The translations under genes were made by a program, and so were the position numbers. DNA of 64,000 bases, from assembly GCF_021917145.1 (NCBI RefSeq), contig NC_061074.1:5279837-5343836 (forward strand), given 5' to 3'. Below, piece after piece: positions 23,736 through 35,217 of the stretch. How positions within the stretch are numbered: the stretch's first letter is position 1; each line of letters begins with the position of its first letter. The notes beneath the pieces are model-generated. The model did not search any database and was not told where the DNA came from. It saw only the letters and a program-made list of their open reading frames with translations. This DNA comes from Hypomesus transpacificus (taxonomy: Eukaryota; Chordata; Actinopteri; Osmeriformes; Osmeridae).

Positions 23736-26700
23736 ATGGCCGCGGTGGAGCTAGAATGGATCCCAGAGACACTGTACAACACTGCAATATCAGCAGTGGT
23801 GGACAATTACAGTCGATCGCGAAGGGACATTCGCTCCCTTCCTGAAAATATACAGTTTGATGTGTACTATAAGGTAAGTACCGTCACTCTCTGGATCAAA
23901 TTTGCCACAACTTGCCTTATTGAATAATGTGTTTACTATTGAAGCGCTATCTAGCTAAAGTTATAGCTCATAGGTTCCAGTTAGAGCATAGAGGCTGGCT
24001 GCTTGTTGACTGTTACTCTCCTTAACCAGTTCCTTAACATTAGCGTTAGTATTGTCAAGGCTATCTATTATAGACAAAAGGCCTAACAATATACGTGTTT
24101 TTCTGTTGCATTTTCGGTATGATTGGCCACCTAACCAACAAGCTACCTAGTTTGGTAAAATAATAGGGGAGGGGGGGGACTGCTAACTCTGTTCAAGCAA
24201 GATATACAACTTTGTTTTAACGGCGTTATTAACCATTTAACTATTGAATTATTTTACTTAAGTCAACAGCTTTTGCTAACGAAGTTCATATTTATAGTAC
24301 ATTGTAGCACAGTGTTAGCTCAAGCTATAGCTCAAGCTATAGCTATAAGTTTGTATAGCCTACCTGACCAAGTTTTTGCCAAGCCATTTTCCTAGGGGGT
24401 GTAATTGAATTTCACCACACCCTGGCCTTTCACACACTTTCATGGTCTATGTGGGAGATGTGTTATTTTGGAATTTGGCAGTATATAGTTTGACTGTCTG
24501 CCACTGACGTAGGAATAACATATTTCACCATGAATGTTTCTGTCATGAGTCTGTGCACAGCAAGAGTCATAGTATTTACAGTCCATGGATCATGTGGCAC
24601 CTGTAACCATTTTAGGATGGCTAGCTGTGTACTGTACAATATAAATGAGTGATGTTAATCAGTGATTGATTATGCTTACCAATCAATAATAATCAGATTT
24701 ATAATTACAGTGAAATGTGACCTATATAGGCCTCTATTCCAAATCAATAGCATCCAATTCAAATATTAGCTCCAGCATACATATATGTTTTAACTTTCTA
24801 TTCAACATGACATTGTTTCAGTTACCAATGTTCTGTCATAGATAAAAGAAAAATCTGACTGAATGTTTTATAAATACCTTTATTGACTAATGATTATTTT
24901 GCCTCAGCAAGTTTCCTGTCAACAGCTTTGTCTGTTCAACGCACAACAGTGGGCATTGTATACAGATGCGTCAATATACCCCAAATGATAGCTATATAAA
25001 ATCCCTAGCTGAAGCTATAACAATCTTTTTCTCATCCAAGCTTTGATCAGTGCTCTATTGATCTCTGATCTAATGATCAATTAAATCTAAGATCTCTCTA
25101 TCTCTCGCTTTCAGCTTTACCAGCAAGGCAGGCTCTGTCAGCTGGGAGGGGAGTTCTGCGAGCTGGAGGTCTTTGCCAAAGTCCTGCGTGCCTCAGACAA
25201 AAGGTAGGACATCATGGGTCAGGACCTAGGGTATAAGCTCACACCACACCGAGCAACAGCATCTCACCCCATGTTTCCTCCCAAGTGGTTACTACCACAA
25301 AGAAATTCAGTGCCACTGTGAACACAAACATGTACATGAGCAGTTTGGGAGGGATGCCTGTTCTGTTTTTGATGGGACTACTGACATCATGTAAAGTAAT
25401 GAACAGTTAGTTCTTTATTGACATTCTGTTTTCCCTTTAATCACACACACTGTTCTCTGTCCTCTTGTGACATCATGTGAGCAAAGGTGACCGTAGACAA
25501 GCTGTACTGAGTGGGATGTGGCTCAACAAGTGGTGTGTGTATGTGAGTGGGAGATAGTAAGTGTGCTTTGAATGGATATGAATGAGCATGTGTCTTTGGT
25601 GAAGAGATCACATGATCACATCTTAAGATCCCATAGCCAATGTGGCCATTAACTAGGTGTCCCTTTTTAGTCTAATTGTTTGTCAAAAAAGGTTTTGGTA
25701 AGTTTTCACAAAACTTGCAGGTGATGTGACACTCAAGTGTTTAGGGGAAATTGACCGTCTTGGCATTGTTATCACTTCACTGCTTGTTCCTCTACAACAG
25801 TTTAAGTACACCCTTTTGGTGCTTTGCATTGGCTTTCACACTTCCAACCATGTAAATTGACTGATTGACTTGATCAATAGTCTTAATGATAGTTTGCAGC
25901 ACTAAGCACTACTGGTAATACATCTTGTCAGTGTTTTAGAACAAATGTAAGAATACTTGATCAAGGAATGGGCTCAGTGGGACCTTCTATGTTCCCAATA
26001 AATCTGATAACACGAAACTAGGACAACAGTTAAGATATTTTTACCGGAAAACTCTTACCTATTGTATGTTTACGGTTCAGTTGATTTGAAATTTGACAGA
26101 CTTCTCAGGGAATTCTTTTTAGCAGTGATTGTGAACCAGACAGACAGACTCTGATTCTGTCCATCTTTGTGTGCTTCTCTCGATCTTGTCGGCAGACACC
26201 TCCTGCACCACTGCTTCCAGGCTCTGATGGACCACGGCGTGAAGGTGGCCTCTGTGCTGGCCAACTCCTTCAGCCGACGCTGCTCCTACATTGCAGAGTC
26301 CGATGACCATGTCAAGGAGAAGGCCATCCAGTTTGGGTTTGTTTTGGGTAAGTCGAGAAATGGGAAAGGGCGTCTTTGACGTCACGCTTGTTTTTGGAAC
26401 ATTGAGCAGTTATGCAATTTGGGTGAACGGTCAGGCAGGGAAGGCTATGTCAGTGACATTTTCCTTTGTATTTTGTATATTCTTGGGGGGGGGGGGGGGG
26501 GGGGTTGTACTGAGGCGTTTCTAGAAGCAAATGTCTTGCTTGTTCTTCAGGTGGCTTCTTGTCGGATGCAGGCTGGTATGGTGAAGCAGAGAAGGTGTTC
26601 CTGTCATGCCTGCAGCTGTGTATGCTACATGATAAGGTCCTTCACTGGTACCGTGCCGTTGAGTGTTGCGTCAGGTCAGTCAAGGTGTTCACAATCCTAT

Positions 26701-29700
26701 AATGGTGGTATAGCACAATGTAAGCTTTATTTAAGTGCCCCAATTTTGCCTTTGTGTTGGTATAATATATCACACAAGGCTTGAACAATTTCTTCCTTAA
26801 TGCAAATTAATGATGACTTGATTTTTAAGGTAATTTCTGCAACATTGTAGTTTTTTTAATTAAAAACTAATTGTAGTTAGAAGGCTTATACCCACTCTTT
26901 GCAAGAGTTCTCATGCCAAACCCCTTCCTATGTTCTCTGTGACTTCCTGGTTTTCTCAGGTTACTCCATGTCCGCAACGGCAACTGCAAATACTACCTGG
27001 GAGAGGAGACTTTCAAGCTGGCTCAGTCGTACATGGATAAACTGTCCAAACACGGCCACCAGGCCAACAAGGCGGCGCTGTATGGAGAGCTGTGTGCCTT
27101 ACTCTTTGCCAAGAGCCACTACGACGAGGTAGAACATTGCTGCGGGTGACTCTGCCCTGCTCTGAAATGCAGTTGATCAGAATGTCTTCTTGAAATATTC
27201 ATTTGAATTAACGTGGCCCTCCGCTTTTATGTTTCAGGCTTACCGGTGGTGTATAGAGGCCATGAAGGAGATCACTCCAGGCCTGCCTGTTAAAGTAGTG
27301 GTAGATGTCCTCAGACAAGCCTCAAAGGTAGGTTGAATGAGATCGAGATGTTATTCCGGTGTTGTGAAATATGAAAATTGATGTTGCTGTTGCTAGGCAC
27401 TTTTTGCTCAAGTACGTTTGTACTGCTGATGCTTGGAGAAGAACCCTTGACTAGGAGAAACGGTTACAGCTGTGTGACAGGTGTCTGACTAAGGATACAA
27501 CAGAGTCGGCCTATACAGTGTGATTGTTCAGTCCGGTCATTGTTTCTGGGGGCATACAAACAAAGAGACTGGTGACTCATGGTGTTTGCTTATCTGTCTC
27601 TAAAGGCTTGTGTGGTGAAGAGGGAGTTCAGGAAAGCAGAACAGCTGATCAAACATGCTGTGTTTCTGGCGAGGTAGGAGAGACGGCTTGTTCCTGGTTT
27701 ATTTTAACCTCATTAATCAAACTATTGTAATTTAGATGTCTTCATATTTTGAACTGCTGTCTGTTTCAGGGAAAACTTTGGACACAAGCATCCTAAATAC
27801 TCTGACACTCTTCTAGACTATGGATTTTACTTATTAAATGTTGATAATATCTGTCAATCGGTTGCCATTTACCAGGTGGGTTTATCAACAGCATTATATT
27901 AGTGTTATTTTGTGATTTGTCAAATTTAAGGACCTTTGGAAGTAATCCTAACAGATATATAAAATAAATGTATTTCCCCCCACCTCAGACGGCCTTGGAT
28001 ATCCGGCAGTCCGTTTTCGGGGGAAAGAACATCCACGTAGCGACGGCGCACGAGGACCTAGCCTACTCCTCCTACGTGCACCAGTACAGCTCTGGGAAAT
28101 TCGACAATGCGCTGTGAGTACCTCGCCGCTGCTATTCCTGGCCTGACCCGCTAATTACATTACTGTGATGGGTTCCCTGTCAGACATTGCAGAAGATGAT
28201 GAATCGTGGTCTTTGCTATGTCCACACTTTAGCTTTTACTCTAATAGCATTTGGCATTTGGGGTTATGCTTTGGGTGGGTGCCATTTAATTTTGAAGGAT
28301 AGCAGTGAAGTGCATGGAATACTGAGGGGTTTTCTGAGTATTGGTCAAAAACACATCAGTACTTGAGTAAATAATAGAGTAATAGAGGTGAAAGGAGATA
28401 AACAATATCATTGAGGCAATGGTGTACTGTACAACCGTCCTCTACCAGTCTGTGAAATCTATTTATTTCTAGTTGGCAAACCTTTCAAATGTCAAAGTCC
28501 TAGACTAGTCACACCATCTACCTAACATTTTTAGGCCATAAATATTCTTGGAATTCTTTATTCTTGCTTTGTGTTTTTCAGAGGTAATAGTGCCTTACTT
28601 AAGCATGTGTGTCTTCTCTGTGGGTCTGTCTATAGCTTCCATGCTGAACGTGCCATAGACATCATAACTCACATTCTCCCAGAAGACCATCTTCTGCTTG
28701 CCTCCTCCAAGAGGGTCAAAGGTAACCTGCTACTGGTGCAATGTTACACACGGTCACAACTCTGTTTGTCTGTCTGGCACAGGAAGAAATGAAGCAAGAA
28801 GCGATAGTTTTGGTGCAGCTGTGTTTGTATGTGTGTATAATGAGGGATTAAGTTGTGTCCTGTTATGCCAGGTTGCTTTCTGTTGTCTTGTCCAAAGAAT
28901 TTCAGTGCCCAGTCTGACCCTGTGTTGTTCTGTGCATCTGACAATAAAATACTTGAATTTGAACTTGATCAAAAGGAACAAAGAAATTCTACTTAATACA
29001 TTTTACGAAAATACATGTTTTATTGTATTTTTTTTATTATTTGCTCATAGAATGAGCACTGTGTTAGATCTGTCTGGCAGAGAAGTGTTAGCTCAGAGAG
29101 CTCTTCCCCTCTTCTCATTCCGTGTGGAACGCTTTCGACGTGTCCCCAGTTTCCTGCGATTTTCCACTCGGCTTTCTGCACAATTTTTGACCTGGTTAAA
29201 GGTCATGTAATATATCAGTGCAAAGTTATCAAGCTACAACCATAATTATTGTTCCACCTCCTCCCTCTGTCTTATGTGACCCGGAGGTGGCCCATCCTAC
29301 CTGGCAGACCGCTCTGGCAGTCAGTACAAAGAGTAGGCCTGTTCCTGCTGCGAGGCAGGAGAAGGCTTGCAGGGGCTTTTCTTCTGGCACTGAAGAGGAT
29401 TCAGTCATGGTGTTTTCATCCTTTTCCGGGGTCTGTTGATGTCGCTCGTTGTTGGTGACAAAACTTTCTCCTGTCTTTTGGTGGTATTTGTCTGTGGTCG
29501 TGGGGCGTATCAAAGTCGTGTTCAGGAAGCGGAGGAAGTCATATAGGTCAGGGTCCATATCGATAGTTTCCATTTTGATGGGGACCTTGGCAGCCCTGTC
29601 CACCATGGAAGGCTTCAGCTCATTTGTTAGGATGTAGATATCAGAAGTGTTTTGGGTCAATGATCGATTGAAGGTTGAGACCAGGGCTGATCTGGTCCTC

Positions 29701-31927
29701 AGATGAATCTTTGTTTCAGTAAGAAGGCATGTCGGAGAGTGAAAGTGGTCAAAGTCAAAGGTCAGGTGATTTGCTGTTGATGGTGTGGCAGCCCAGTGTT
29801 TGGTCCCCACAGACGGGGTTTGGTTGTCTGTGACGGCCAGCAGGTCTGGAGGCTCCGTTTTGATCACACCCAGTAAAAGGGCGACCGTCACCAGAGTAAA
29901 ACATTGAGATGCCATTGTGTGAAATCTTCAGATCAAAATAAAGTGACTGCAATGCAGTGTGTTATATACCTGTTTGAGGATGTTATCATGGAAACTATCC
30001 TTACGTCACAGTCACATCCGGAATCTCTGAAAACTCAGTATTCTATTTTCTAAACTCATTGTTGACGAGTGTTCCACATGGAGTAGGCTACACAGTTAAT
30101 GGAGAGGGAATTTGAAACGAAGGCTCTTATTTTACTGCATAGCTTTTATTTATTTAATGTTTATGCTTGTGTCCATTTTTATAAAGCAATGTAATTTAAT
30201 CACAGAAAAACACTTCAAAATTTGAACCTAACACGTCACTCAATGTCTTTACTGCCCTAACTTTGATCATCTTGTACTAGAGCACATTTTACCTACAGAT
30301 TAATTATTCTGCCATTCCTCTTTACCTCACAGTATTACGAATGTCACAGTTTATTGTCACTATTAAGTAACACTCTAAACAAATTAATTGGAATACACAT
30401 CCAGTGTGCATGTGTGAATATGCATGACTGCTCTTGTCCCTGAACAAGAAAGAAATAACTATACAATCTGTGTTGTGTCTGTATCTGTGTTTTAATATGC
30501 TGACAAGTGCATACAGATGTGTGGGCGTGTATAAGAGAGAGATTTGTAACTTGTATTGTCATTTCTTCTTCATCCCCCAGCTCTGATCCTGGAGGAGATA
30601 GCCATCGACTGCCACAACAAGGAGACGGAGGAGCGTCTGCTGCAGGAGGCCCACGACCTTCACCTCTCCTCCCTGCAGCTGGCCAAGAAGGCCTTTGGAG
30701 AGTTCAACGTCCAGACCGCCAAGCACTACGGCAACCTGGGGCGTCTCTACCAGTCAATGAGGAAGTTCAAGGTCAGACTACAGCCAGACGCCCCTTTTTA
30801 GGTCATAGACAAGGCCGTAGTTTCCTTGCTGCTTGATCGTTGATCTGACCAGACATGTGTAGATGAGTTACCACTGTGGAGAGAACCGCAGCTGTGTTTT
30901 AAGCTTTCCAAAGATACAAATGTTTATAGATGGGATTTGACACATAAAAAATGGTTTGATAAAAATCTAAATTAAGAAATAAAGTGGAGTCATACCATAA
31001 GGCAGAATGCATGCACCAATATACGGTAGCCTATCTGCAATTAAGAATACATATTGAAATAAAGCCATGTACTAAGATTGTTTAAAGAACTGTTTAAAGT
31101 TTAAATACTTATGTACATATAATATGTATGTATATATATATTTTTTTTAATGTACACATAGAGTTGTCATGTGTAAATGCGCATCTCTTCCATCTGTGTT
31201 GGGCATCCAGGAGGCTGAGGAGATGCACATAAAGGCTATCCAGATCAAGGAGCAGCTGCTGGGTCAGGAGGACTACGAGGTAGCTCTGTCTGTGGGACAC
31301 CTGGCCTCCCTCTACAACTACGACATGAACCAGTACGAGGATGCAGAGAGGCTATACCTGCGCTCCATCGCTATTGGTAAGAAATGTGCATGAACACACA
31401 CACCATGAGCGTGTTAGGTGTTTGTTTTGTGCCATACGGGCCTAACCTGGTATTGTCTTGACCAAGAAAATGCAGTCTGGTTCAATTGAGTCATCTTTAA
31501 GTCCTCTTGATCAGTCCTCTTGATCTTTACATCACTAGCTTTGAGACATTTCTTGTTAGTGTATTTTGATTACGGATATGTTTTCATTCTTTTTTGCATT
31601 TTAAACTGAGCACATATAGTGTGTTTTTATGTTTTGCTTACATTCACTTTTTGATCTCGCTTAGGCAAGAAGCTGTTTGGGGAGGGCTACAGTGGCCTGG
31701 AGTATGACTACCGTGGACTGATCAAGCTTTACAACTCAGTGGCGAACTATGAGAAAGTGTTTGAGTACCACAATGTGCTGTCCAATTGGAACCGACTGAG
31801 GGACAGGCAGTTTGCTGTGGCCGATGCCCTCGAGGATGTCAACACCTCCCCTCAGCAGACCCAGGAAGTGGTGCAGGCTTTCTTATTGGCCCAGAGCCTT
31901 GGACCAACTCGCCCATGTCTTGGCTGA
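23736..31927 (+). CDS. appbp2: Amyloid beta precursor protein-binding protein 2 (APPBP2/PAT1)
   Basis: Thirteen coding exons: 23736-23873, 25115-25203, 26196-26347, 26551-26674, 26960-27128, 27238-27327, 27606-27673, 27770-27875, 27989-28113, 28636-28721, 30581-30771, 31211-31376 and 31665-31927. They total 1,767 nt, 588 residues (human 585). Start MAAVELEWIPETLYNTAISA, then LYQQGRLCQLGGEFCELEVF, KHPKYSDTLLDYGFYLLN, ALILEEIAIDCHNKETEE and NVLSNWNRLRDRQF are near-identical to human. The protein is built of tetratricopeptide repeats, seen in FGEFNVQTAKHYGNLGRLY and EVALSVGHLASLYNYD. Family knowledge: it is a substrate receptor of CUL2-elongin E3 ligase recognising C-terminal degrons (RxxGxx type) and binds APP sorting signals on microtubules. 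Only the last ten or so residues differ noticeably from human. Confidence 0.97.
23874..25114 (+). other. appbp2: appbp2 intron 1
   Basis: AT-rich intron. It holds a small direct repeat of agctcaagctat at about 24320-24345. Nothing else recognised. Confidence 0.6.
25204..26195 (+). other. appbp2: appbp2 intron 2
   Basis: No gene or repeat recognised beyond ordinary AT-rich intronic sequence. Confidence 0.6.
26485..26504. repeat. appbp2: Poly-G tract in appbp2 intron 3
   Basis: Twenty consecutive G residues 46 bp upstream of the exon 4 acceptor (26550). It could affect splicing locally, and length calls are error-prone. Confidence 0.95.
28861..28970 (+). mobile_element. LINE 3' tail fragment
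   Basis: Shares ttatgccagg, gttgtcttgtc, gaatttcagtgcccagtct and ttgttctgtg with 43231-43328, the tail of a LINE remnant, in the same order. It ends in an ACAATAAAA-type tail and a ttgaa repeat. I infer a 5'-truncated insertion in appbp2 intron 10. Confidence 0.75.
29018..29023 (-). terminator. Polyadenylation signal of the antisense gene in appbp2 intron 10
   Basis: AATAAA on the minus strand, about 205 bp after the stop codon at 29229. It supports a real transcription unit, but AT-rich sequence yields such hexamers often. Confidence 0.4.
29229..29915 (-). CDS. Single-exon putative type I membrane glycoprotein, unrecognised, nested antisense in appbp2
   Basis: A 228-codon uninterrupted frame in appbp2 intron 10, opposite strand. 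I do not recognise the family. Visible features are a hydrophobic N-terminus (about residues 5-18, LVTVALLLGV) like a signal peptide, and a Ser/Thr-rich ectodomain with N-glycosylation sequons at N31, N83, N89 and N132. There is an acidic tyrosine motif DPDLYDF (121-127) that resembles sulfotyrosine sites, then one membrane segment (about 185-200, CLAAGTGLLFVLTA) followed by a short tail. A single coding exon with signal peptide, mucin-like stalk and membrane anchor recalls P-selectin-ligand or GPIb-alpha type sialomucins. This is architecture only; I saw no homology. An AATAAA lies 205 bp downstream. The partial duplicate in bcas3 preserves its first coding part exactly. The C-terminal tail lacks any motif I know, and a chance frame there cannot be excluded. 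Confidence 0.6.
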   Translation of the reverse strand: MASQCFTLVTVALLLGVIKTEPPDLLAVTDNQTPSVGTKHWAATPSTANHLTFDFDHFHSPTCLLTETKIHLRTRSALVSTFNRSLTQNTSDIYILTNELKPSMVDRAAKVPIKMETIDMDPDLYDFLRFLNTTLIRPTTTDKYHQKTGESFVTNNERHQQTPEKDENTMTESSSVPEEKPLQAFSCLAAGTGLLFVLTARAVCQVGWATSGSHKTEGGGGTIIMVVA

Positions 31928-34085
31928 AGGACATGGACATGCACATACACTAAACACACATACATATATAAATGCTACAACACACACTAACACAGAATCT
32001 ACAGCCTCACATGCCACCTCTTCTGGCATTACCAATTCAATTTTGGCTCCTTGTTTTGGACAAACCCACACAGGAAATTATACAAAGTTAAAAACACACC
32101 CAGTCAGGCACATGCACACATCTGGCAGCGTGCAGTGTTGAAGGGAATCCGCCTGCTTTTACCAGTCCGGAGAGCCTGATATTTATTTGACTATTTTCAA
32201 CCGAAGGAGTAAGAGAGCTCTTGGGAAGACAAAAAGACGATTGCATCCTTCACAGGCCTCTTTTTTTGAATTTTTGAGTTTTTTCTTGGTTAAGACATTT
32301 AAGACATTTTTGGTTTCTGAATCAAGTGCAGCTGACCAGACTGTCAGGTCCTACACCCTTTGAGACAACACATGCCATGAAATACCCAATGTGCTTTTTT
32401 GCCATGGCCTGTTATATACACTCTGTGACCTCTGGACCACGCACACAACACTACTAGCTATATTTTAACCACTTTGGGAGACATGGGATGACGACAAAAG
32501 TTCCACATGCTTTTGGTTACTTGTACAGTAAAACTATGTTGGTTTCATCTGAGTGGTTCATAGCGTAAAAAAAAAACGTTCCAGTCCTTCAGAAAATATT
32601 TGTGGTCGTTAAATATGGCCTATTTTGACGTCCTGGAAAATAAAGAATTACTTTTTACACAATTCAGCACAGTAATTGTAATCAGTGAATTGTTTTGGAC
32701 CAGTGGAATTATTGTGACAAGATACATACCGGCTTTGGACTTTTTTTCTTCCATTTGATAATGCCTTTAAGCTTAGTACTGACAGATTAATTTAAATGCC
32801 AATAATTTATATGCAAAGTCTGTGTAATGTAGCCCTGTTTAAACTTTGAAGAGGTATGCGCCAAATGATTTGGGACTAAAACTGGCAGTTAGAGCATGGA
32901 TGGAACCATGGGGGGAGGAGAAAGTGGGTGTAGTGTCCTGAAGAGCCAGCAGTTTTTAATTCACCACTTGTCTATATGCGTGCTGTTCTTGCATGCTGGT
33001 GTGTGCATTTGTGCTGGCCATCAGTATACATTGAGCTTTGTGTGATCCAGGGCTATGTTGATGGATACCAGCCTTACACAAGTCTGTCTGTGTGTGTCAG
33101 ATATTCACTCAGCGGACCCATGTGAAAGTGCTGTACTACATCATTATTCTGAAAAAAGCACTGAAATTGGGGACCGAGGATGTATGTGTCTCTGACTGAT
33201 ACATGACTTCTCTGTGCACTTGACCCTAAATCAATATTTTTCTTTTACAATCTGTTACTGAAATTTGTTTTTTTTCTGTTCTGAATCCTTTTCTCATCAT
33301 CTCTGTATTTGTGCAACTTTATATTAAGTTCTGCCTCAATCAAATGTTGCAAAAAAAGGTTATTTAGAAATTGGTCATGTGCAAGTATGGAGTTTTTGTG
33401 ACAGTGCTCTTACATTTACGTTACATTATGTCACAACTTTCTTCATACTGTGAAGTTAGCGTTTTGCTTTTTTGTGTTAACCAGAGGGGAAAATCTGCCT
33501 TGCTCCCGCCTCAGTGCTACAATGGACTGCTCTGTGCTTTGTCGCTCGACAGCTGTTGGACATCCCTCTGTGGTGTGTTTGTCCCTGCAGAGCTAGAGTG
33601 CTGACTCCTCCACCTAGTCCCAGCTGATGTCCAAGCCTTAGCCCTTAAAGGACGGTCAGCTCCACCATAACCCTCTTCTCCCTGGCACCCTTGCATACTC
33701 CTGATATGCCCCAGCTCTAACTGCAACCATTGGCTGACTGTTAGAGAACATAACATAGATTCTGGAGGAGAAAAAAAACACAACTGCCAAGGATGTTTTA
33801 CTGTAGTTTGCTGAAAATGCTACTTCAAGGCCATTCTCCTTAAAAGCGACTGACTGACCCCACCATCTGTCTAGAACTGTGTTGGAACTGGCTTCCAAAT
33901 GGCTTGCAGATACGAATGTAGCAAGGCAACTCAATGGGGACGTCTGAATGTGACAATGAAATGGCGGTCAGATTTGAGACCGATGTGAGAAAGGGAATAG
34001 GGACTACTATGTCACAGGGGACCACCTTGCAAACAAATATGGATAAAGCGGATGATGCTAAATAAAGCTGTGATCTCTCCAAACA
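31928..34085 (+). other. appbp2: appbp2 3' UTR
   Basis: A long non-coding stretch after the TGA at 31925-31927. An early AATAAA lies at about 32639. A better placed one is at 34061-34066, followed within 30 bp by a GT-rich stretch (gggtgtgtatttctctttttg), so the main cleavage site is probably near 34085. No other gene was seen in this stretch. Confidence 0.6.
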
Positions 34086-34710
34086 CTGGGTGTGTATTTC
34101 TCTTTTTGAGTCATGTTATGCATTGTGGTATTTCTGATGAAAAGAACTGATGAAACAGAGTGGAAAGAGCACGGCAAACCTATTCAGCAAGGTTTCACAA
34201 GGACTTGGAGTAGCAATGGGTGTCACTGTCAAGATCAGGGTGTGGAAGAAGAGAATATTGTTTTGACAGTAATGCTTTCAAAATATTTTGGAGTGACCTC
34301 ATTACAGGTAGTCATATGACTGCTAATAAAAAGTGCTTCCACATTCCTCTAATGTGTCATCCAACAGGTAGATTTTCAGATCATGTCATACTGTTCCTAA
34401 TTATGTTTGATTTTTATAAGGAGGGATTACAGCAGATATTGAATATGGAATCAGATACGGTGGTATGGTGAATCATTTCTGCCACATTAAGGCACAAATG
34501 TATCCACCCACATGCATCTTTCATCCTGGTCTATTATTTATGCACACACATGTTAAGCATTGATAATTATGTATTAATTATAATATATTCATAAATATGT
34601 AATTTACTGTCATTAATAAATACATGTATAAAACATTCTTAATCCCATACTGAAAAACTAAATGGCAGAAAGGACTGGTCCTCGACACAAACTAAGTCAC
34701 TCAGCACTTC
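34086..34710. other. Intergenic region between convergent appbp2 and the CDP-alcohol transferase gene
   Basis: AT-rich sequence between two facing 3' ends. Minor frames only; nothing recognised. Confidence 0.5.
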
Positions 34711-34711
34711 A

Positions 34712-35217
34712 TAACTTTATTGGTCCAATATGATTTCATAAATACAATTAAATGATCAGCACATCGAAAACATTGCTTAACCAAAGTCCTTCCCCTAGAT
34801 GAAATAATTTGCAGTTTTGTTGCTTTTAGGTCCCTACACTAGTCCACTTTGGTCATTGTAAGGTATTAGACTCACATCACCTTCATAGGCTTTCTTTTTG
34901 TATATCAAACCATACTATAAGCATTGTGTTTTCTCTTTGTGCTTTCCTATACATAAATAATAATTTATAACACTGGATACCAGCATGAGTACATTTTATC
35001 ATAAGTACTCCCGAAGTAAAAAATCCATAGGAGCAAAACACCATGTGTCTAGAAGTTAAATATCGAGTAACCCTTTGCATTCACAAGAAAGGCCTGGCTA
35101 ATTTAACTTCTGAGTGAATATATAGCAGCATAATGTCCACTAGGACCCTGAAGGTAGAATAGTGTCTGTGTAGTTGACCTGTAGGGTCAGTCTTAGGGTT
35201 GACAGCCTCAATCCCTT
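34712..35217 (-). other. 3' UTR of the CDP-alcohol phosphatidyltransferase gene
   Basis: Follows the TGA at 35220-35218. The plus-strand ctttatt near 34712 reads as AATAAAG on the minus strand and is the first plausible polyadenylation signal. A 500-bp 3' UTR is inferred. Confidence 0.45.

Noticed and set aside
28698..29210. 170-codon plus-strand frame in appbp2 intron 10
   Set aside because: It starts inside appbp2 exon 10, crosses the LINE tail and has no domain. It is read-through of intron.
31928..32141. Short frames just after the appbp2 stop
   Set aside because: CA-rich 3' UTR sequence. The 31925 TGA ends the family at the usual length.
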